This document shows, piece by piece, positions 48,008 to 58,113 of a stretch of 64,000 nt of DNA (positions are counted from its first letter, which is position 1; each line of letters opens with the position of its first letter). Both the position numbers and the translations under genes were made by a program. The DNA is from Leeia oryzae DSM 17879 (GTDB lineage: Bacteria > Pseudomonadota > Gammaproteobacteria > Burkholderiales > Leeiaceae). The DNA is taken from the NCBI RefSeq assembly GCF_000376945.1, contig NZ_AQXU01000020.1, positions 124,001 to 188,000 on the forward strand, given 5' to 3'. The notes under the pieces were generated by a model. The model ran no database searches. It saw nothing but the letters and a program-made list of their open reading frames with translations, and was not told the DNA's origin.

Positions 48008-49267
48008 ATGCATCTATCAGACCTGAAACACCTACACGTATCCGAACTGGTTGAAATGGCCGTAGCCAATGAAATCGACGGTGCTAACCGACTCCGCAAG
48101 CAAGATCTCATTTTTGCACTGCTCAAAAATCAGGCGAAAAAGGGAGAAAGCATTTACGGTGAAGGCACACTCGAAGTACTACCGGATGGCTTTGGCTTTC
48201 TTCGCAGCCCGGATACGTCCTACCTGGCAGGCCCGGATGACATCTATGTCAGCCCTAGCCAGATCCGCCGCTTTAACCTGCATACAGGTGACTCGATTGA
48301 GGGTGAAATCCGCACCCCTAAAGATGGCGAGCGCTACTTTGCCCTTGTAAAGGTTGACCGCGTTAACGGTGAATCTCCTGAAGCCGCCAAACACAAAATC
48401 CTGTTTGAAAACCTGACCCCGCTCTTCCCTACCCAGCCATTGCGCCTGGAACGGGAAATCAGTGCAGAAGAAAATGCCACAGGCCGCATGATTGACATCA
48501 TCGCCCCGATTGGCAAAGGTCAGCGCGGTTTGCTGGTTGCACCGCCAAAATCAGGTAAAACCGTGATGCTGCAGCACTTGGCACACGCCATCAAGGCAAA
48601 CCATCCGGATGTTATCCTGATTGTGTTGCTGATTGACGAGCGCCCGGAAGAAGTGACCGAGATGACCCGTACCGTCAAAGGCGAAGTCGTGGCATCTACC
48701 TTTGATGAGCCGGCCACCCGTCACGTACAGGTCGCCGAGATGGTCATCGAAAAAGCCAAGCGCCTGGTTGAACATAAAAAAGACGTGGTGATCCTGCTGG
48801 ACTCCATCACCCGTCTGGCCCGTGCCTATAACACGGTTGTGCCGACTTCCGGCAAGGTCCTGACTGGTGGTGTGGATGCCAATGCGCTGCAACGTCCTAA
48901 ACGCTTCTTTGGTGCCGCACGTAATATTGAAGAAGGCGGCTCTTTGACCATTATCGCCACGGCCCTGATTGATACCGGTAGCCGGATGGATGATGTGATT
49001 TATGAAGAATTCAAGGGTACCGGCAACATGGAGATCCACCTGGATCGCCGTATGGCCGAAAAACGCCTGTACCCGGCCATTAACGTTAACCGCTCCGGTA
49101 CGCGTCGTGAAGAACTGCTGATCGAAAAAGATACCCTGCAGAAAATCTGGGTGCTTCGCAAACTGCTGTACCCGATGGACGACCTGGAAGCAACCGAGTT
49201 CTTGCTGGACAAATTGAAAGCCACCAAAAACAACGCTGGTTTCTTTGACTCCATGCGCCGTGGCTAA
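48008..49267 (+). CDS. rho: Transcription termination factor Rho
   Basis: 419 residues. An N-terminal helical and OB-fold RNA-binding part ([22 protein letters not shown]), Walker A in [19 protein letters not shown], Walker B in [16 protein letters not shown], and the Q/R-loops. The hexamer tracks RNA and ends transcription. A GC-rich hairpin, CATCAGAGGC with its complement, sits at 49271-49292 after the stop without a T run. Confidence 0.98.
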   Translation: MHLSDLKHLHVSELVEMAVANEIDGANRLRKQDLIFALLKNQAKKGESIYGEGTLEVLPDGFGFLRSPDTSYLAGPDDIYVSPSQIRRFNLHTGDSIEGEIRTPKDGERYFALVKVDRVNGESPEAAKHKILFENLTPLFPTQPLRLEREISAEENATGRMIDIIAPIGKGQRGLLVAPPKSGKTVMLQHLAHAIKANHPDVILIVLLIDERPEEVTEMTRTVKGEVVASTFDEPATRHVQVAEMVIEKAKRLVEHKKDVVILLDSITRLARAYNTVVPTSGKVLTGGVDANALQRPKRFFGAARNIEEGGSLTIIATALIDTGSRMDDVIYEEFKGTGNMEIHLDRRMAEKRLYPAINVNRSGTRREELLIEKDTLQKIWVLRKLLYPMDDLEATEFLLDKLKATKNNAGFFDSMRRG

Positions 49268-49363
49268 TTGCATCAGAGGCTTGCCTCTGATGCCGGTTTA
49301 GTTCATAATCCCGCTTTTAAAGTGTCGGCACAATCCCGGCACGCTTTATTCTAAGGAAGAATC

Positions 49364-49570
49364 ATGAAAGACGTACATCCAGAGTACAACGAAATTGAAG
49401 TTACCTGCAGCTGCGGTAACAAGTTCAACACCCGCTCTACCATGAGCAAAAACCTGCACATTGAAGTTTGTTCTCAGTGCCATCCATTCTACACTGGCAA
49501 ACAGAAAGTTATGGATACAGCAGGTCGTATCGAGAAGTTCAAGAACAAATACGGCACCATGGTTCGCTAA
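49364..49570 (+). CDS. rpmE: 50S ribosomal protein L31
   Basis: 68 residues, the zinc-binding (C+) form with CSCGN and [14 protein letters not shown]31 bridges the two subunits. AAGGAAG lies before the ATG, and a strong terminator follows at 49588. Confidence 0.98.
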   Translation: MKDVHPEYNEIEVTCSCGNKFNTRSTMSKNLHIEVCSQCHPFYTGKQKVMDTAGRIEKFKNKYGTMVR

Positions 49571-49587
49571 TCGAATCGTGTTTCCTG

Positions 49588-49616
49588 AAAAAGGCAGCGT
49601 ATGCTGCCTTTTTTTA
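49588..49616 (+). terminator. Terminator of rpmE
   Basis: AAAAGGCAGC and GCTGCCTTTT with a loop of GTAT, followed by TTT. Confidence 0.92.
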
Positions 49617-49731
49617 TGCCGCTAGCAAATCGATGTATACTGCCGTATATCAAGATATTTGAATCGTACCGACACTGACACATCTTGTCTGACGGTACGC
49701 CATTTGGCTTATTCACTCCCCCTGTCCAGGC

Positions 49732-51354
49732 ATGCTTACCTACCGCCCTCCCAGTATTGATCCTAATCCACAGCCCAAAGACCACTCCTGGCTGTTATTA
49801 CTGTTGTGTACCGTCTGGCTGATACCGGGCATGTTTGGTCACGCCCCCTGGCGCAACGAGGAAGTAGAAGTGATCGCAGTGGTCAGCCGCATGCTGGACA
49901 CCCGGCAATGGCTGCTACCTTATCTGGGCACAACCCCTTTTCTGGACAACCCGCCTCTGAGTTACTGGCTGGGTGCACTCACCGCCAAGGTTTTCTCCCC
50001 TTGGCTTCTGAGCATTCATGAAGCAGCGCGGCTGGCCGCCGTTCTGATGATGGCCATGACCTTCCTGCTGATGGGGATGGCCGGACGACAGATTTGGGGT
50101 GAAAAGCAAGGGCGCATGACCGTGCTGCTGCTGATGGGGTCATTCGGATTGATCGCCCGAGCGCATTTGATCATGCCCGAACAAGGCAACCTGCTGGGAC
50201 ATGCCTTGGTACTGTATGGATTATCCATCCGGAACCGGCAGATTTTCTACAGCGGGCTTGTCACCGGCATCGGCCTGGCATGTGCGTTCATGGGGGGGGG
50301 CAGTGTCGTATTGCTACCGTTGCTGCTGACCATTGTATTGGTACCCGTCTGGGAGAAATCTGGCCTAGGGACACTGATACAGTGGCTGATGATCTCCCTG
50401 CTGACCGCATTGCCGCTGGCACTTTGCTGGCCACTCTCCCTGCAGGCGGCCCATCCGGACATCTTCCGCTACTGGCTGGCAACCGAATTCTCAGCCCATG
50501 CCCTGTTAACAATCCATACGCTAGGATATTTTGGCGGTATTTTTGCCTGGTTCGCCTGGCCAATCTGGCCACTGGCCGCCAGTCAGTTGATACGCAAGCG
50601 CAAAGACGCGGAAGCCACACTAAGCCACCTGAAATGGCTGTGCGTGACGCTGCTATGGTTGCTCGAATGTTCGCTGCACGTGCAAGAGCATGATGTGACT
50701 GCCATTATTGTCTTGTTGCCACTGGCCATTCTGGCCACACCGGCAGCCAGCCAGTTAAAACGCGGCTGGACAGCGGCTTTTAACTGGTTTGGGCGGTTCA
50801 CGTTTGGTGGTTTTATCATTCTGGCCTGGGTTGGCTGGCTCGCATTGGCCACCGGATGGCCTGCGCATATTGCCCTGCGGATGCATCGTGCCAGCCCGAC
50901 CTACGTTCACGTCAGCCACTGGTATTGGCTTGTCTTCTCCATCCTGATCACGCTGGTCTGGATGTGGATGTCCTGGCGTCCCAAAACCACCAGTCGTATC
51001 GCGGTGGCTAACTGGGCAACCGGCATGACAACCGCTTGGGGGTTGTTGATGACACTCTGGCTGCCTTGGGTGGTTGCCGCGAAAGATTACCGGCCCATGC
51101 TGGTCGAACTGACACAACACCTGCCAAAAAATGCATGTGTATCAGGCGTTTACGCCCCCAATACCGTGGTAGGTCTGCTTGAATACTACTACCATATCCG
51201 CCTTGAGACTAGCAGCCAGGCCAGAGAGTGCCAATGGTCGCTGCACATCAGCGCAAAGGATGCCGCGATTCTGCCAGCTGATGGCACCCTGATCTGGGAG
51301 GGGGGCAGGCCCAATGACCGCAGGGAGCGTTACCGCTTATTCTTTAAGCCGTGA
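49732..51354 (+). CDS. GT-C/PMT-like membrane glycosyltransferase family protein
   Basis: 540 residues with about ten or more membrane helices. The N-terminal loop (WRNEEVEVIAVVSRMLDTRQWLLPYLGTTPFLDNPPLSYW) aligns with the first periplasmic loop of the ArnT/PMT family. Such enzymes move sugars from a lipid carrier to lipid A or proteins. Three usual residues differ: N-E instead of D-E, N-P-P instead of K-P-P, and no aspartate in the IMPEQ segment. A run of nine G (50292-50300, codons 187-190) lies in the coding frame. A periplasmic tail of about 100 residues ends the protein. Confidence 0.72.
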   Translation: MLTYRPPSIDPNPQPKDHSWLLLLLCTVWLIPGMFGHAPWRNEEVEVIAVVSRMLDTRQWLLPYLGTTPFLDNPPLSYWLGALTAKVFSPWLLSIHEAARLAAVLMMAMTFLLMGMAGRQIWGEKQGRMTVLLLMGSFGLIARAHLIMPEQGNLLGHALVLYGLSIRNRQIFYSGLVTGIGLACAFMGGGSVVLLPLLLTIVLVPVWEKSGLGTLIQWLMISLLTALPLALCWPLSLQAAHPDIFRYWLATEFSAHALLTIHTLGYFGGIFAWFAWPIWPLAASQLIRKRKDAEATLSHLKWLCVTLLWLLECSLHVQEHDVTAIIVLLPLAILATPAASQLKRGWTAAFNWFGRFTFGGFIILAWVGWLALATGWPAHIALRMHRASPTYVHVSHWYWLVFSILITLVWMWMSWRPKTTSRIAVANWATGMTTAWGLLMTLWLPWVVAAKDYRPMLVELTQHLPKNACVSGVYAPNTVVGLLEYYYHIRLETSSQARECQWSLHISAKDAAILPADGTLIWEGGRPNDRRERYRLFFKP

Positions 51355-51355
51355 T

Positions 51356-51399
51356 GTAGCATAAAAAAAGAGGGGTATACCCCTCTTTTTTTATGCTAC
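51356..51399. terminator. Long bidirectional terminator
   Basis: Perfect 20-base-pair stem with loop TATA and runs of seven A and seven T in the arms, between the convergent GT-C-like gene and the efflux operon. Starts at the stop of the former. Confidence 0.93.
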
Positions 51400-51463
51400 G
51401 CCGACCTGACGTGGCTGGACGCAATTCAACAAACCTAGAGCAAAATTTTCATCCCATCTTTCA

Positions 51464-54400
51464 TCATGCTTTCTTCGAGAACATCCGCTTGGCCCAGTCG
51501 CCCAGATCATCCAGATAGGTATACACCACGGGTACGACCACCAGTGTCAGCAAGGTAGAGGTAATCACCCCGCCGATCACGGCATCCCCCATCGGTGCCT
51601 GCTGCTCGCCCCCCTCGCCCAAACCAAGCGCTAATGGCAGCATGCCAAACACCATGGCGAAGGTCGTCATCAGAATCGGTCTTAGCCGCACCCGTCCGGC
51701 TTCAATAATGGCATGATGCCGGTCAACCCCTTGATGAACAGCCTGTTCGATAAAGTCGACCAGCAGGATGGCATTCTTGGTTACGAGGCCCATCAGCATG
51801 ATGACCCCGATGATCGAGAAGATGTTCAGGGTTTGTCCGCCCACCAGCAAGCCGAGGAATACCCCGATCAGCGACAACGGGAGCGAGGTCATGATGGCCA
51901 GGGGATGCAGGAAGCTGCCAAACTGGGATGCCAGAATCATGTAGATGAAAATCACCGCCAGCGCGAGCGCTTTCACGGCATAACCAAATGATTCTTGCAT
52001 GTCCTTGTTGGCACCAGCCACTTCAAAACGGTAACCGTTTGGCAGCTTGAAGTTATCCAGTACCTTTTGCAGATCTGCACCTACGTTACCTGCCGGCCGG
52101 CCGTCCACGTTGGCCGTGAGCTTGATTTCCCGCTGCAGTGCGCGACGGTTGATCTGGGTAGGGCTACCCGCATCCCTGAACGCAACCACTTCACTCAACG
52201 GTACCAGCAGCGGTTTGCCTGTTTGTGCATCGGTTTTGGAGCTGACCAGTTTCAGTGTTTCCAGATCGCCACGGATTTGCCTTCCTTCTTCCGGCAAACG
52301 GACGAACACATCATAGTTCTGGCCATCTGGTGCTTCCCAGGTAGACGCGGTTTCACCGGCAACCAACGGTCGCAAGGTATTGCCAATCTGTGCCAGACCG
52401 ATCCCGAGATCGCTGGCCTGATCCCGCTTGATATCGAGCGAGATCATGGGTTTCTGCTCGCTCATGCTGGATTCGATATCCACCATGCCCGGAATACGTT
52501 GCATCCTGGCTTCCAGTTGCGCGGCTATCTGTTTCAGCTGCTCGATATCACCGCCCTGGATACTGACAAAAATGGGTTTCTCGCCACCGCCCGGGGCATC
52601 GGCGACGCCGAGGCTTTTGAGTTCGATACCGCCGATTTGCTGCACCCTGGCCCGCAGCAGCGGGACCAAGGCTTTTTGGCTGAGCGCCCGTGACTTGCGT
52701 GGCACCAGACTCACCCGGATGGAGAACTGGTTTTTACCCAGTACAAACCCGCTATTGATGGTGGCGTAGGTTCGTCTTACCTGCGGGAAAGCACGTAATG
52801 CCTGCTCGACTTGCAGTACTTTGCGCTGGGTATAGTCCAGACTGGAGCCCACCGGCGTCTTGGCTGTGAGCAACAGCTCGGACATGTCTGCCTCGGGCAC
52901 AAACTCGGCCCCCAGGTGGCTGGCGATCATAAAACTGCCAAGCAAAATCGCCAGCGCAAAGGCGAGCACCCGTTTCCTGCGTTGCAGGCACCAGGCGATC
53001 AGCACAGCATAAAGCTCCGCCAGGCTGTCCAGTGCGCCATGCACCTTGTCCAGCAAGGTCCCCAGTACGGGCCAGTTCAATTTTTGATGCTGTTTGGCCT
53101 GGGGATCATTCCATACCGATGACAGCATCGGGTCGAGGGTAAAACTCACGAACATGGAGATCAGGACCGCCCCTGCGACAGTGATACCGAACTGGTAAAA
53201 GAACTTGCCGATAATCCCGCCCATAAAGCCGACCGGGAGGAACACCGCCACAATGGAAAGCGTAGTCGCCAGCACGGCCAGTCCGATTTCCTTGGTGCCT
53301 TCCAGCGCGGCCTCTTGCGGGGATTTGCCCATGGCCAGATGCCGGGTAATGTTTTCCCTGACTACGATCGAATCATCAATCAACAGGCCGATACACAACG
53401 ACAACGCCATCATGGTCATCATGTTGAGCGAGAAGCCGAATACCTGCAGCAGAAACACCGTACCCAACAGGGCGATCGGCAGTGTCATCCCGGTAATCAC
53501 CGTGCTCCGCCACGACCCGAGAAACAGAAACACCACCAGAATGGTCAGCAGTGCGCCTTCGAACATGGTTTTATTGACGTCATCCAGCGAGTTTTTGATG
53601 GCGACCGAGCCGTCGTACACCACGCCAAGCGTCATACCCGCTGGCAAGATCTTTTGAAGTGACTCCATTTTGGCGCGTATGTCTTTGGCTACCTGCACGG
53701 TATTGCTGTTGCTCACCTTGCTGATGTCAATGGCCAGACCGGGTTGGCCGTTAATCAGCGCGACCGATGACAGCTCTTCCTGCGTATCCGACAAGGTAGC
53801 CACATCCCCCAGGCGCACGATGGCATCCCCTTGGCGCGAGACAATCAACTGGGCAAACTGGGCAGGGTCCTTGATTTTCCCCTGAACCTGCACCACGACC
53901 TCGTTACGGGTATTGCTGAGGGTGCCGACGGGTAACTGGGCATTTTCCTGCTGCAATACGGCCATGACCTGATCTACGCCAACGCGGGCGGCTTCCAGTT
54001 TTTGCGGATTCAGACGCACCTGAATCTGCCGTTTGACACCGCCAACCAGATTGACCTGACCAACACCTCGGATGGTCTGAAACTGCTTGACCAATTGCTG
54101 GTCGGCCAGCGTAGTCAATTGCCTTGGGGTATGAACGGCAGACGAGAGGGACAAGGACATGATCGGGCGTTCATCCGGTCCGGCACGACCAATGGAAGGC
54201 TCTTTGACCTCTTTCCGCAACAGGGGTCTCACCCCGGACAATTTGTCGCGCACGTCCTGCATGGCCAGATCCACATTGGTCGACAATGTGAACTCGACAA
54301 TGACCACGCTCAGGCCTTCGTAAGAGTTGGAGTAAATATTATTGACGCCGCCGATGGTGTTCATCGCTTCTTCGATCTTGCGGGTCACATCGTTTTCGAC

Positions 54401-54574
54401 CACTTCAGGGGTCGCACCCGGGTATTGGGTGCTGATGACCGCAATCGGAAACTTGATGTCCGGAAACTGCTCTACGGCGAGGTTATTGTAAGAAAACAGC
54501 CCCAGTACCAACAGAGCCAGCATCATCATGCTGGCGAATACCGGATTTTTGACACTGATACGGGTTAACCACAT
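51464..54574 (-). CDS. RND (HAE1-family) efflux pump inner-membrane subunit
   Basis: 1036 residues, 12 membrane helices and two large periplasmic loops. Start MWLTRISVKNPVFASMMMLALLVLGLFSYNNLAVEQFPDI; the proton-relay aspartate pair lies in CIGLLIDDSIVVRENI. It is a proton-driven exporter for drugs or other small compounds, working with the MFP in front of it. No outer-membrane TolC-type gene adjoins, so it probably uses one from elsewhere. Third gene of a tetR-mfp-rnd operon. Confidence 0.93.
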   Translation of the reverse strand: MWLTRISVKNPVFASMMMLALLVLGLFSYNNLAVEQFPDIKFPIAVISTQYPGATPEVVENDVTRKIEEAMNTIGGVNNIYSNSYEGLSVVIVEFTLSTNVDLAMQDVRDKLSGVRPLLRKEVKEPSIGRAGPDERPIMSLSLSSAVHTPRQLTTLADQQLVKQFQTIRGVGQVNLVGGVKRQIQVRLNPQKLEAARVGVDQVMAVLQQENAQLPVGTLSNTRNEVVVQVQGKIKDPAQFAQLIVSRQGDAIVRLGDVATLSDTQEELSSVALINGQPGLAIDISKVSNSNTVQVAKDIRAKMESLQKILPAGMTLGVVYDGSVAIKNSLDDVNKTMFEGALLTILVVFLFLGSWRSTVITGMTLPIALLGTVFLLQVFGFSLNMMTMMALSLCIGLLIDDSIVVRENITRHLAMGKSPQEAALEGTKEIGLAVLATTLSIVAVFLPVGFMGGIIGKFFYQFGITVAGAVLISMFVSFTLDPMLSSVWNDPQAKQHQKLNWPVLGTLLDKVHGALDSLAELYAVLIAWCLQRRKRVLAFALAILLGSFMIASHLGAEFVPEADMSELLLTAKTPVGSSLDYTQRKVLQVEQALRAFPQVRRTYATINSGFVLGKNQFSIRVSLVPRKSRALSQKALVPLLRARVQQIGGIELKSLGVADAPGGGEKPIFVSIQGGDIEQLKQIAAQLEARMQRIPGMVDIESSMSEQKPMISLDIKRDQASDLGIGLAQIGNTLRPLVAGETASTWEAPDGQNYDVFVRLPEEGRQIRGDLETLKLVSSKTDAQTGKPLLVPLSEVVAFRDAGSPTQINRRALQREIKLTANVDGRPAGNVGADLQKVLDNFKLPNGYRFEVAGANKDMQESFGYAVKALALAVIFIYMILASQFGSFLHPLAIMTSLPLSLIGVFLGLLVGGQTLNIFSIIGVIMLMGLVTKNAILLVDFIEQAVHQGVDRHHAIIEAGRVRLRPILMTTFAMVFGMLPLALGLGEGGEQQAPMGDAVIGGVITSTLLTLVVVPVVYTYLDDLGDWAKRMFSKKA

Positions 54575-54611
54575 ACAAAGACTTTCCTTTTCAAGGGTCT
54601 AAGCACCACGC

Positions 54612-55745
54612 TCATGATTTGATGCTGCTGATGCTGACCGCCATCCCGGCGCGAGCATCCGGCAAGCGAACGCGCACGATCAGGTCGCCGGCGTTTAGCC
54701 CCTGCTGGATGGCCACCATGCCCGTTGACGCATCTCGTGCGCCCAATACCACGTCTTGCAGTACCAGCCGCCCGGCGCGGATCATCCAGACTTGGGGACG
54801 TCCGGCATCGGTCATGATGGCCGTCGCGGGTACTGTCAGTGCAGAACTGGTGGCCGTGTCAATGTCGCCACTGGCAAAAATACCAGCACGCAATAACGGG
54901 CTATGCGTGGTGATTTGCAGGTATATCGGTACTGATCGGGTGCCTGCCTGCGTGATGGGGCTGATTCTGGCCAGCTGCGCTTGCATGATCTGATTATCCG
55001 CCCCCTCCACCCGGAAAGAGGACGGCATGCCGACCGACAAGGCGGCGACCTGATCTGCCGGTACGGCCGCTTCAATTTCCAGATGCTGCAAATCCACCAG
55101 CGTAAACATCTTGATACGGGCACCAACCTCCTGCCCGACCGTCACATCCCGGGTACCGATAACGCCATCAAATGGCGCCAGAATAGCCCCTTCCGCCAGA
55201 CTCTTTTGGGCAATCTTTAGCTCGGTCAGTTGCGCAGCAACCGCCGCCTGCCGGTCCGCCAAAGAACCGCCGCTTTCGTCCAAAGCATTCTTGGAGATAA
55301 AGTTCTGCCGGAACAGGGCCTCTTTGCTGGCCTGATTTTTTTCTGCCACCGCCAGCTGGGCTTTGGCACTGTCCAGCGCGGCACGCCGGGCATCCACACG
55401 TGCAGAGAGATCACGCAAATCAAAATGTGCCAGTGGCTGGCCTTTGCGAACCGTATCCCCGGGGCGAACCAGAATGTCGGTAATCTTGCCATCCACGGGA
55501 GCCGAAATGATGGTCTGGTTCAAGGCATTGACTGTCCCGGTATAACTGACACGGCGGGTGAGTTTGCCATTGGTGACGGTATGTATATCTGCTTGCAGCA
55601 GTTCTATCGTCTGGTTTTTCCCCGCAGTTGCACTGGCAGCCCCTTCTGCAGGAGCAGCTTGCTTGCCTTTCCACACCAAGCCGGCAATCACCAGCACGAC
55701 AACGGTCAAACCTGTGGCTATTTTCTTTCCGGAGATTTTCATCAT
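54612..55745 (-). CDS. RND efflux periplasmic adaptor (HlyD/MFP family)
   Basis: 377 residues. An N-terminal membrane anchor (TGLTVVVLVIAGLVW) is followed by a barrel-sandwich hybrid domain (VDGKITDILVRPGDTVRKGQPLAHFD), a coiled-coil hairpin (residues about 110-170), and a second lipoyl half (GAILAPFDGVIGTRDVTVGQEVGARI). No lipobox is seen. It overlaps the regulator gene by four bases (ATGA) and precedes the pump by 37 bases. Confidence 0.92.
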   Translation of the reverse strand: MMKISGKKIATGLTVVVLVIAGLVWKGKQAAPAEGAASATAGKNQTIELLQADIHTVTNGKLTRRVSYTGTVNALNQTIISAPVDGKITDILVRPGDTVRKGQPLAHFDLRDLSARVDARRAALDSAKAQLAVAEKNQASKEALFRQNFISKNALDESGGSLADRQAAVAAQLTELKIAQKSLAEGAILAPFDGVIGTRDVTVGQEVGARIKMFTLVDLQHLEIEAAVPADQVAALSVGMPSSFRVEGADNQIMQAQLARISPITQAGTRSVPIYLQITTHSPLLRAGIFASGDIDTATSSALTVPATAIMTDAGRPQVWMIRAGRLVLQDVVLGARDASTGMVAIQQGLNAGDLIVRVRLPDARAGMAVSISSIKS

Positions 55746-56602
55746 GACGTTCCACCAGCATCTGAAGCTTGTTTAATCGAAGGTTGCTGTTCTTGTTGTA
55801 ACGGGCAGGACTCGACACCTTTCCATAGCCAGGCAATCATTTCTGGCACCATCTCAGCCCAGTTGTAGTGCGTCGGGTTAGCCTGCATGGCCATCATCAA
55901 GCCGTCTATCAGCGCATGCCAGAACAGAGCCTGCATCTCAGCATGTTTCTGGACGTCAGGCTCGGCCAGTCCACCCGTAATCAGCGCTGCGGTTCTGGCA
56001 TAGCTTTGCCGGTATTGCTCGCCAAGTTTTTCCCGGATATCAGGGGACCGTGTCTGGCCGAAAAACTCCAGCAGCAACAAAGGCAACTGGTTCGGATTAT
56101 TGCTCAGCTGCTGCAGCACGTTCCAGATCAGTTGCTGCAAGCCAGGCAACTGCACCTGATCAGGCAGACTGTTTTCAAATTGTCTCGGCAAATCTTCTGC
56201 CTGGGCCTGGCAATGCTTATCCAGCAAGGCAAAGAAGAGGTCATTTTTGCTGGCGAAGTGCCAGTACACAGCCCCTTTGGTGAGTCCGGCATCGGCGGCA
56301 ACTTTGTCCAGCGATGCCGCGTGAAATCCGTGAGCGGCAAACACCCTGGCTGCACTCGCCAGGATTTTCTCCCGGTTATCCGGTGGAAACAGCGTCTCAT
56401 CAGGCCATGTTTCATTTACCAGCACGGCGAACTGCTTACGACTCCCCAAGAGGCGGCGCACACTTTGCCATGGCATGCCAGCAGCATTGGCCAGTTCTGC
56501 ATAGGTAACCGACTCGGGCAGGCGCTGTACTGCAAGCGCTTTAAGCAGCTGGATCAAGCGCTTGCGTTGCAGTTCACCTGTAGAAATGACGGCTTGTGAC
56601 AC
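55742..56602 (-). CDS. TetR-family regulator with two tandem HTH domains
   Basis: 286 residues if started at GTG 56602 (GGAG five bases before); ATG 56620 and TTG 56659 are alternatives with poor ribosome sites. Residues 77-130 are a canonical TetR DNA-binding domain (ILASAARVFAAHGFHAAS, VAADAGLTKGAVYWHF). Residues 13-66 align with it without gaps and carry the same LANAAGM / VAADAGL core, so the HTH appears duplicated, though the first copy lost the YWHF motif. The C-terminal part is the ligand-binding domain. It should repress its own mfp-rnd operon. Confidence 0.82.
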   Translation of the reverse strand: MSQAVISTGELQRKRLIQLLKALAVQRLPESVTYAELANAAGMPWQSVRRLLGSRKQFAVLVNETWPDETLFPPDNREKILASAARVFAAHGFHAASLDKVAADAGLTKGAVYWHFASKNDLFFALLDKHCQAQAEDLPRQFENSLPDQVQLPGLQQLIWNVLQQLSNNPNQLPLLLLEFFGQTRSPDIREKLGEQYRQSYARTAALITGGLAEPDVQKHAEMQALFWHALIDGLMMAMQANPTHYNWAEMVPEMIAWLWKGVESCPLQQEQQPSIKQASDAGGTS

Positions 56603-56743
56603 ATCTGCTCCAGATAACATACCATACAGTATTCTATTGAAATACTGACAGGTATTCAAATATATCCGTGCGCCTGATTATCCGGATGATTGGCAAACCA
56701 TCCAGTTCAGCTATACTGGTGATTCATTTAGCCTGTGACAGCC

Positions 56744-58015
56744 ATGCAACCACATAATCCGTTCTCATCACATGCCATCGGCAACGAGGTTGTTGATCTG
56801 GTATCGACCCCGATTCTGGTATGCCAGCCGCTTACCGGAGAAATCATTTATCGTAATGCGGCAGCCAGGCAGCAATTGGCTGATATCGAAACAACGCAGA
56901 TGGAAAAATGGTTTGAACGGCCTACGGATTGGCGGGAACTGCTATTGCGGCTGAAAAACCAGGGACAGCTGAAGCATTTTGAGGCACGCTTTAAGGGTAC
57001 GCATGGCCGGGTTGTCTGGATGGTAGTCTCGGCCAAAACCCTTGTGCATGACCAGCAGACGTTGATCATGCTAACGCTGTTTGACATGACCGAATATCGC
57101 AAGCGCGAGTACAAGCACCAGACGGATGAAGCGCTGCATTTGCAGATTCTCCGTTGCAGCAGCGAAGGCTACCTGCAGTTTGATACCGACTCCAACCGCA
57201 TTATCGATGCCAACCCGGCGATGTGCGAATTGCTGAAATGCCCGCATCACCATCTGGTAGGCACTTCGCTGACCGATTTTCTGGATACAGACAGTCGTGA
57301 TGCCCTGCTGGCACAAACAGACTGGGCCAGTCGACAGGGCACACTCCAGGAAGAACTGCATCTGGTGCGTAAAGACGGATCTCGGCTCATCGTCCAGGCC
57401 AATGCCAACGCCCTCAAGGACGAAAATGACGAGGTAATTACCGCCTTCGCCTTGCTAACTGACATTACAGAACGCAAAAAAACCGAAGAGCGCATGCTCT
57501 ATCTGGCGTTTTATGATCCGCTCACCGCCTTGCCAAACCGCTTGCTGTTCCAGGAGCGCCTGCAGCAAGCTCTCTTCCAGCAATCCCGTTATGGCGCGCC
57601 CTTTTCGCTCTTGTTTCTGGATCTGGACAACTTCAAACAGATCAATGACACCCTGGGTCATGATGTAGGGGATGCCCTGCTCAAGCAGATCGCCAAACGG
57701 CTCTTTAATGCCGTACGGGAAAGCGATACTGTCTCGCGCATTGGCGGGGATGAGTTCCTGATCATCCTGCACGGCATCAGTAGCAGCAAAGAGGCCGAGA
57801 TCGCGGCGCAGAAACTGCTGGACGCACTGAAAACACCGATCAATATCGGCCAGCATGCCCTGCAGGCATCGGTCAGTATTGGTGTGACGCTGGTGCCGCA
57901 AGACGGTACGGATGCCACGACACTCCGCAAAAAAGCCGACCTGGCCATGTACCAGGCCAAAGCAGCCGGCAAGAACACTTATAGTCTCTATTCTGAAGCA
58001 GACTCTTCTTTATAA
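56744..58015 (+). CDS. PAS-PAS-GGDEF diguanylate cyclase
   Basis: 423 residues. Two PAS-like sensor domains (about residues 20-125 and 130-255, the second with PAC-type VTAFALLTDITERKKTEE end) precede a GGDEF domain (DPLTALPNRLLFQERLQQAL) with active site RIGGDEF and an intact inhibitory RESD site just before. It should make cyclic di-GMP under feedback control. No membrane segment, so it is cytoplasmic. The start is uncertain: ATG 56744 or GTG 56735, neither with a clear ribosome site. It faces away from the TetR gene. Confidence 0.9.
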   Translation: MQPHNPFSSHAIGNEVVDLVSTPILVCQPLTGEIIYRNAAARQQLADIETTQMEKWFERPTDWRELLLRLKNQGQLKHFEARFKGTHGRVVWMVVSAKTLVHDQQTLIMLTLFDMTEYRKREYKHQTDEALHLQILRCSSEGYLQFDTDSNRIIDANPAMCELLKCPHHHLVGTSLTDFLDTDSRDALLAQTDWASRQGTLQEELHLVRKDGSRLIVQANANALKDENDEVITAFALLTDITERKKTEERMLYLAFYDPLTALPNRLLFQERLQQALFQQSRYGAPFSLLFLDLDNFKQINDTLGHDVGDALLKQIAKRLFNAVRESDTVSRIGGDEFLIILHGISSSKEAEIAAQKLLDALKTPINIGQHALQASVSIGVTLVPQDGTDATTLRKKADLAMYQAKAAGKNTYSLYSEADSSL

Positions 58016-58113
58016 TTGTTGGTTATTAGATATTAAGATAATAATCTAATGGTTTTACGTACTCCCCTGATACCATTGCAACCTTAATGACTATCAGCAG
58101 TAAAGTAAAAACC

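Noticed and set aside
49271-49292. Hairpin after rho as an intrinsic terminator
   Set aside because: The stem is perfect, but no T run follows, so I do not list it as a terminator.
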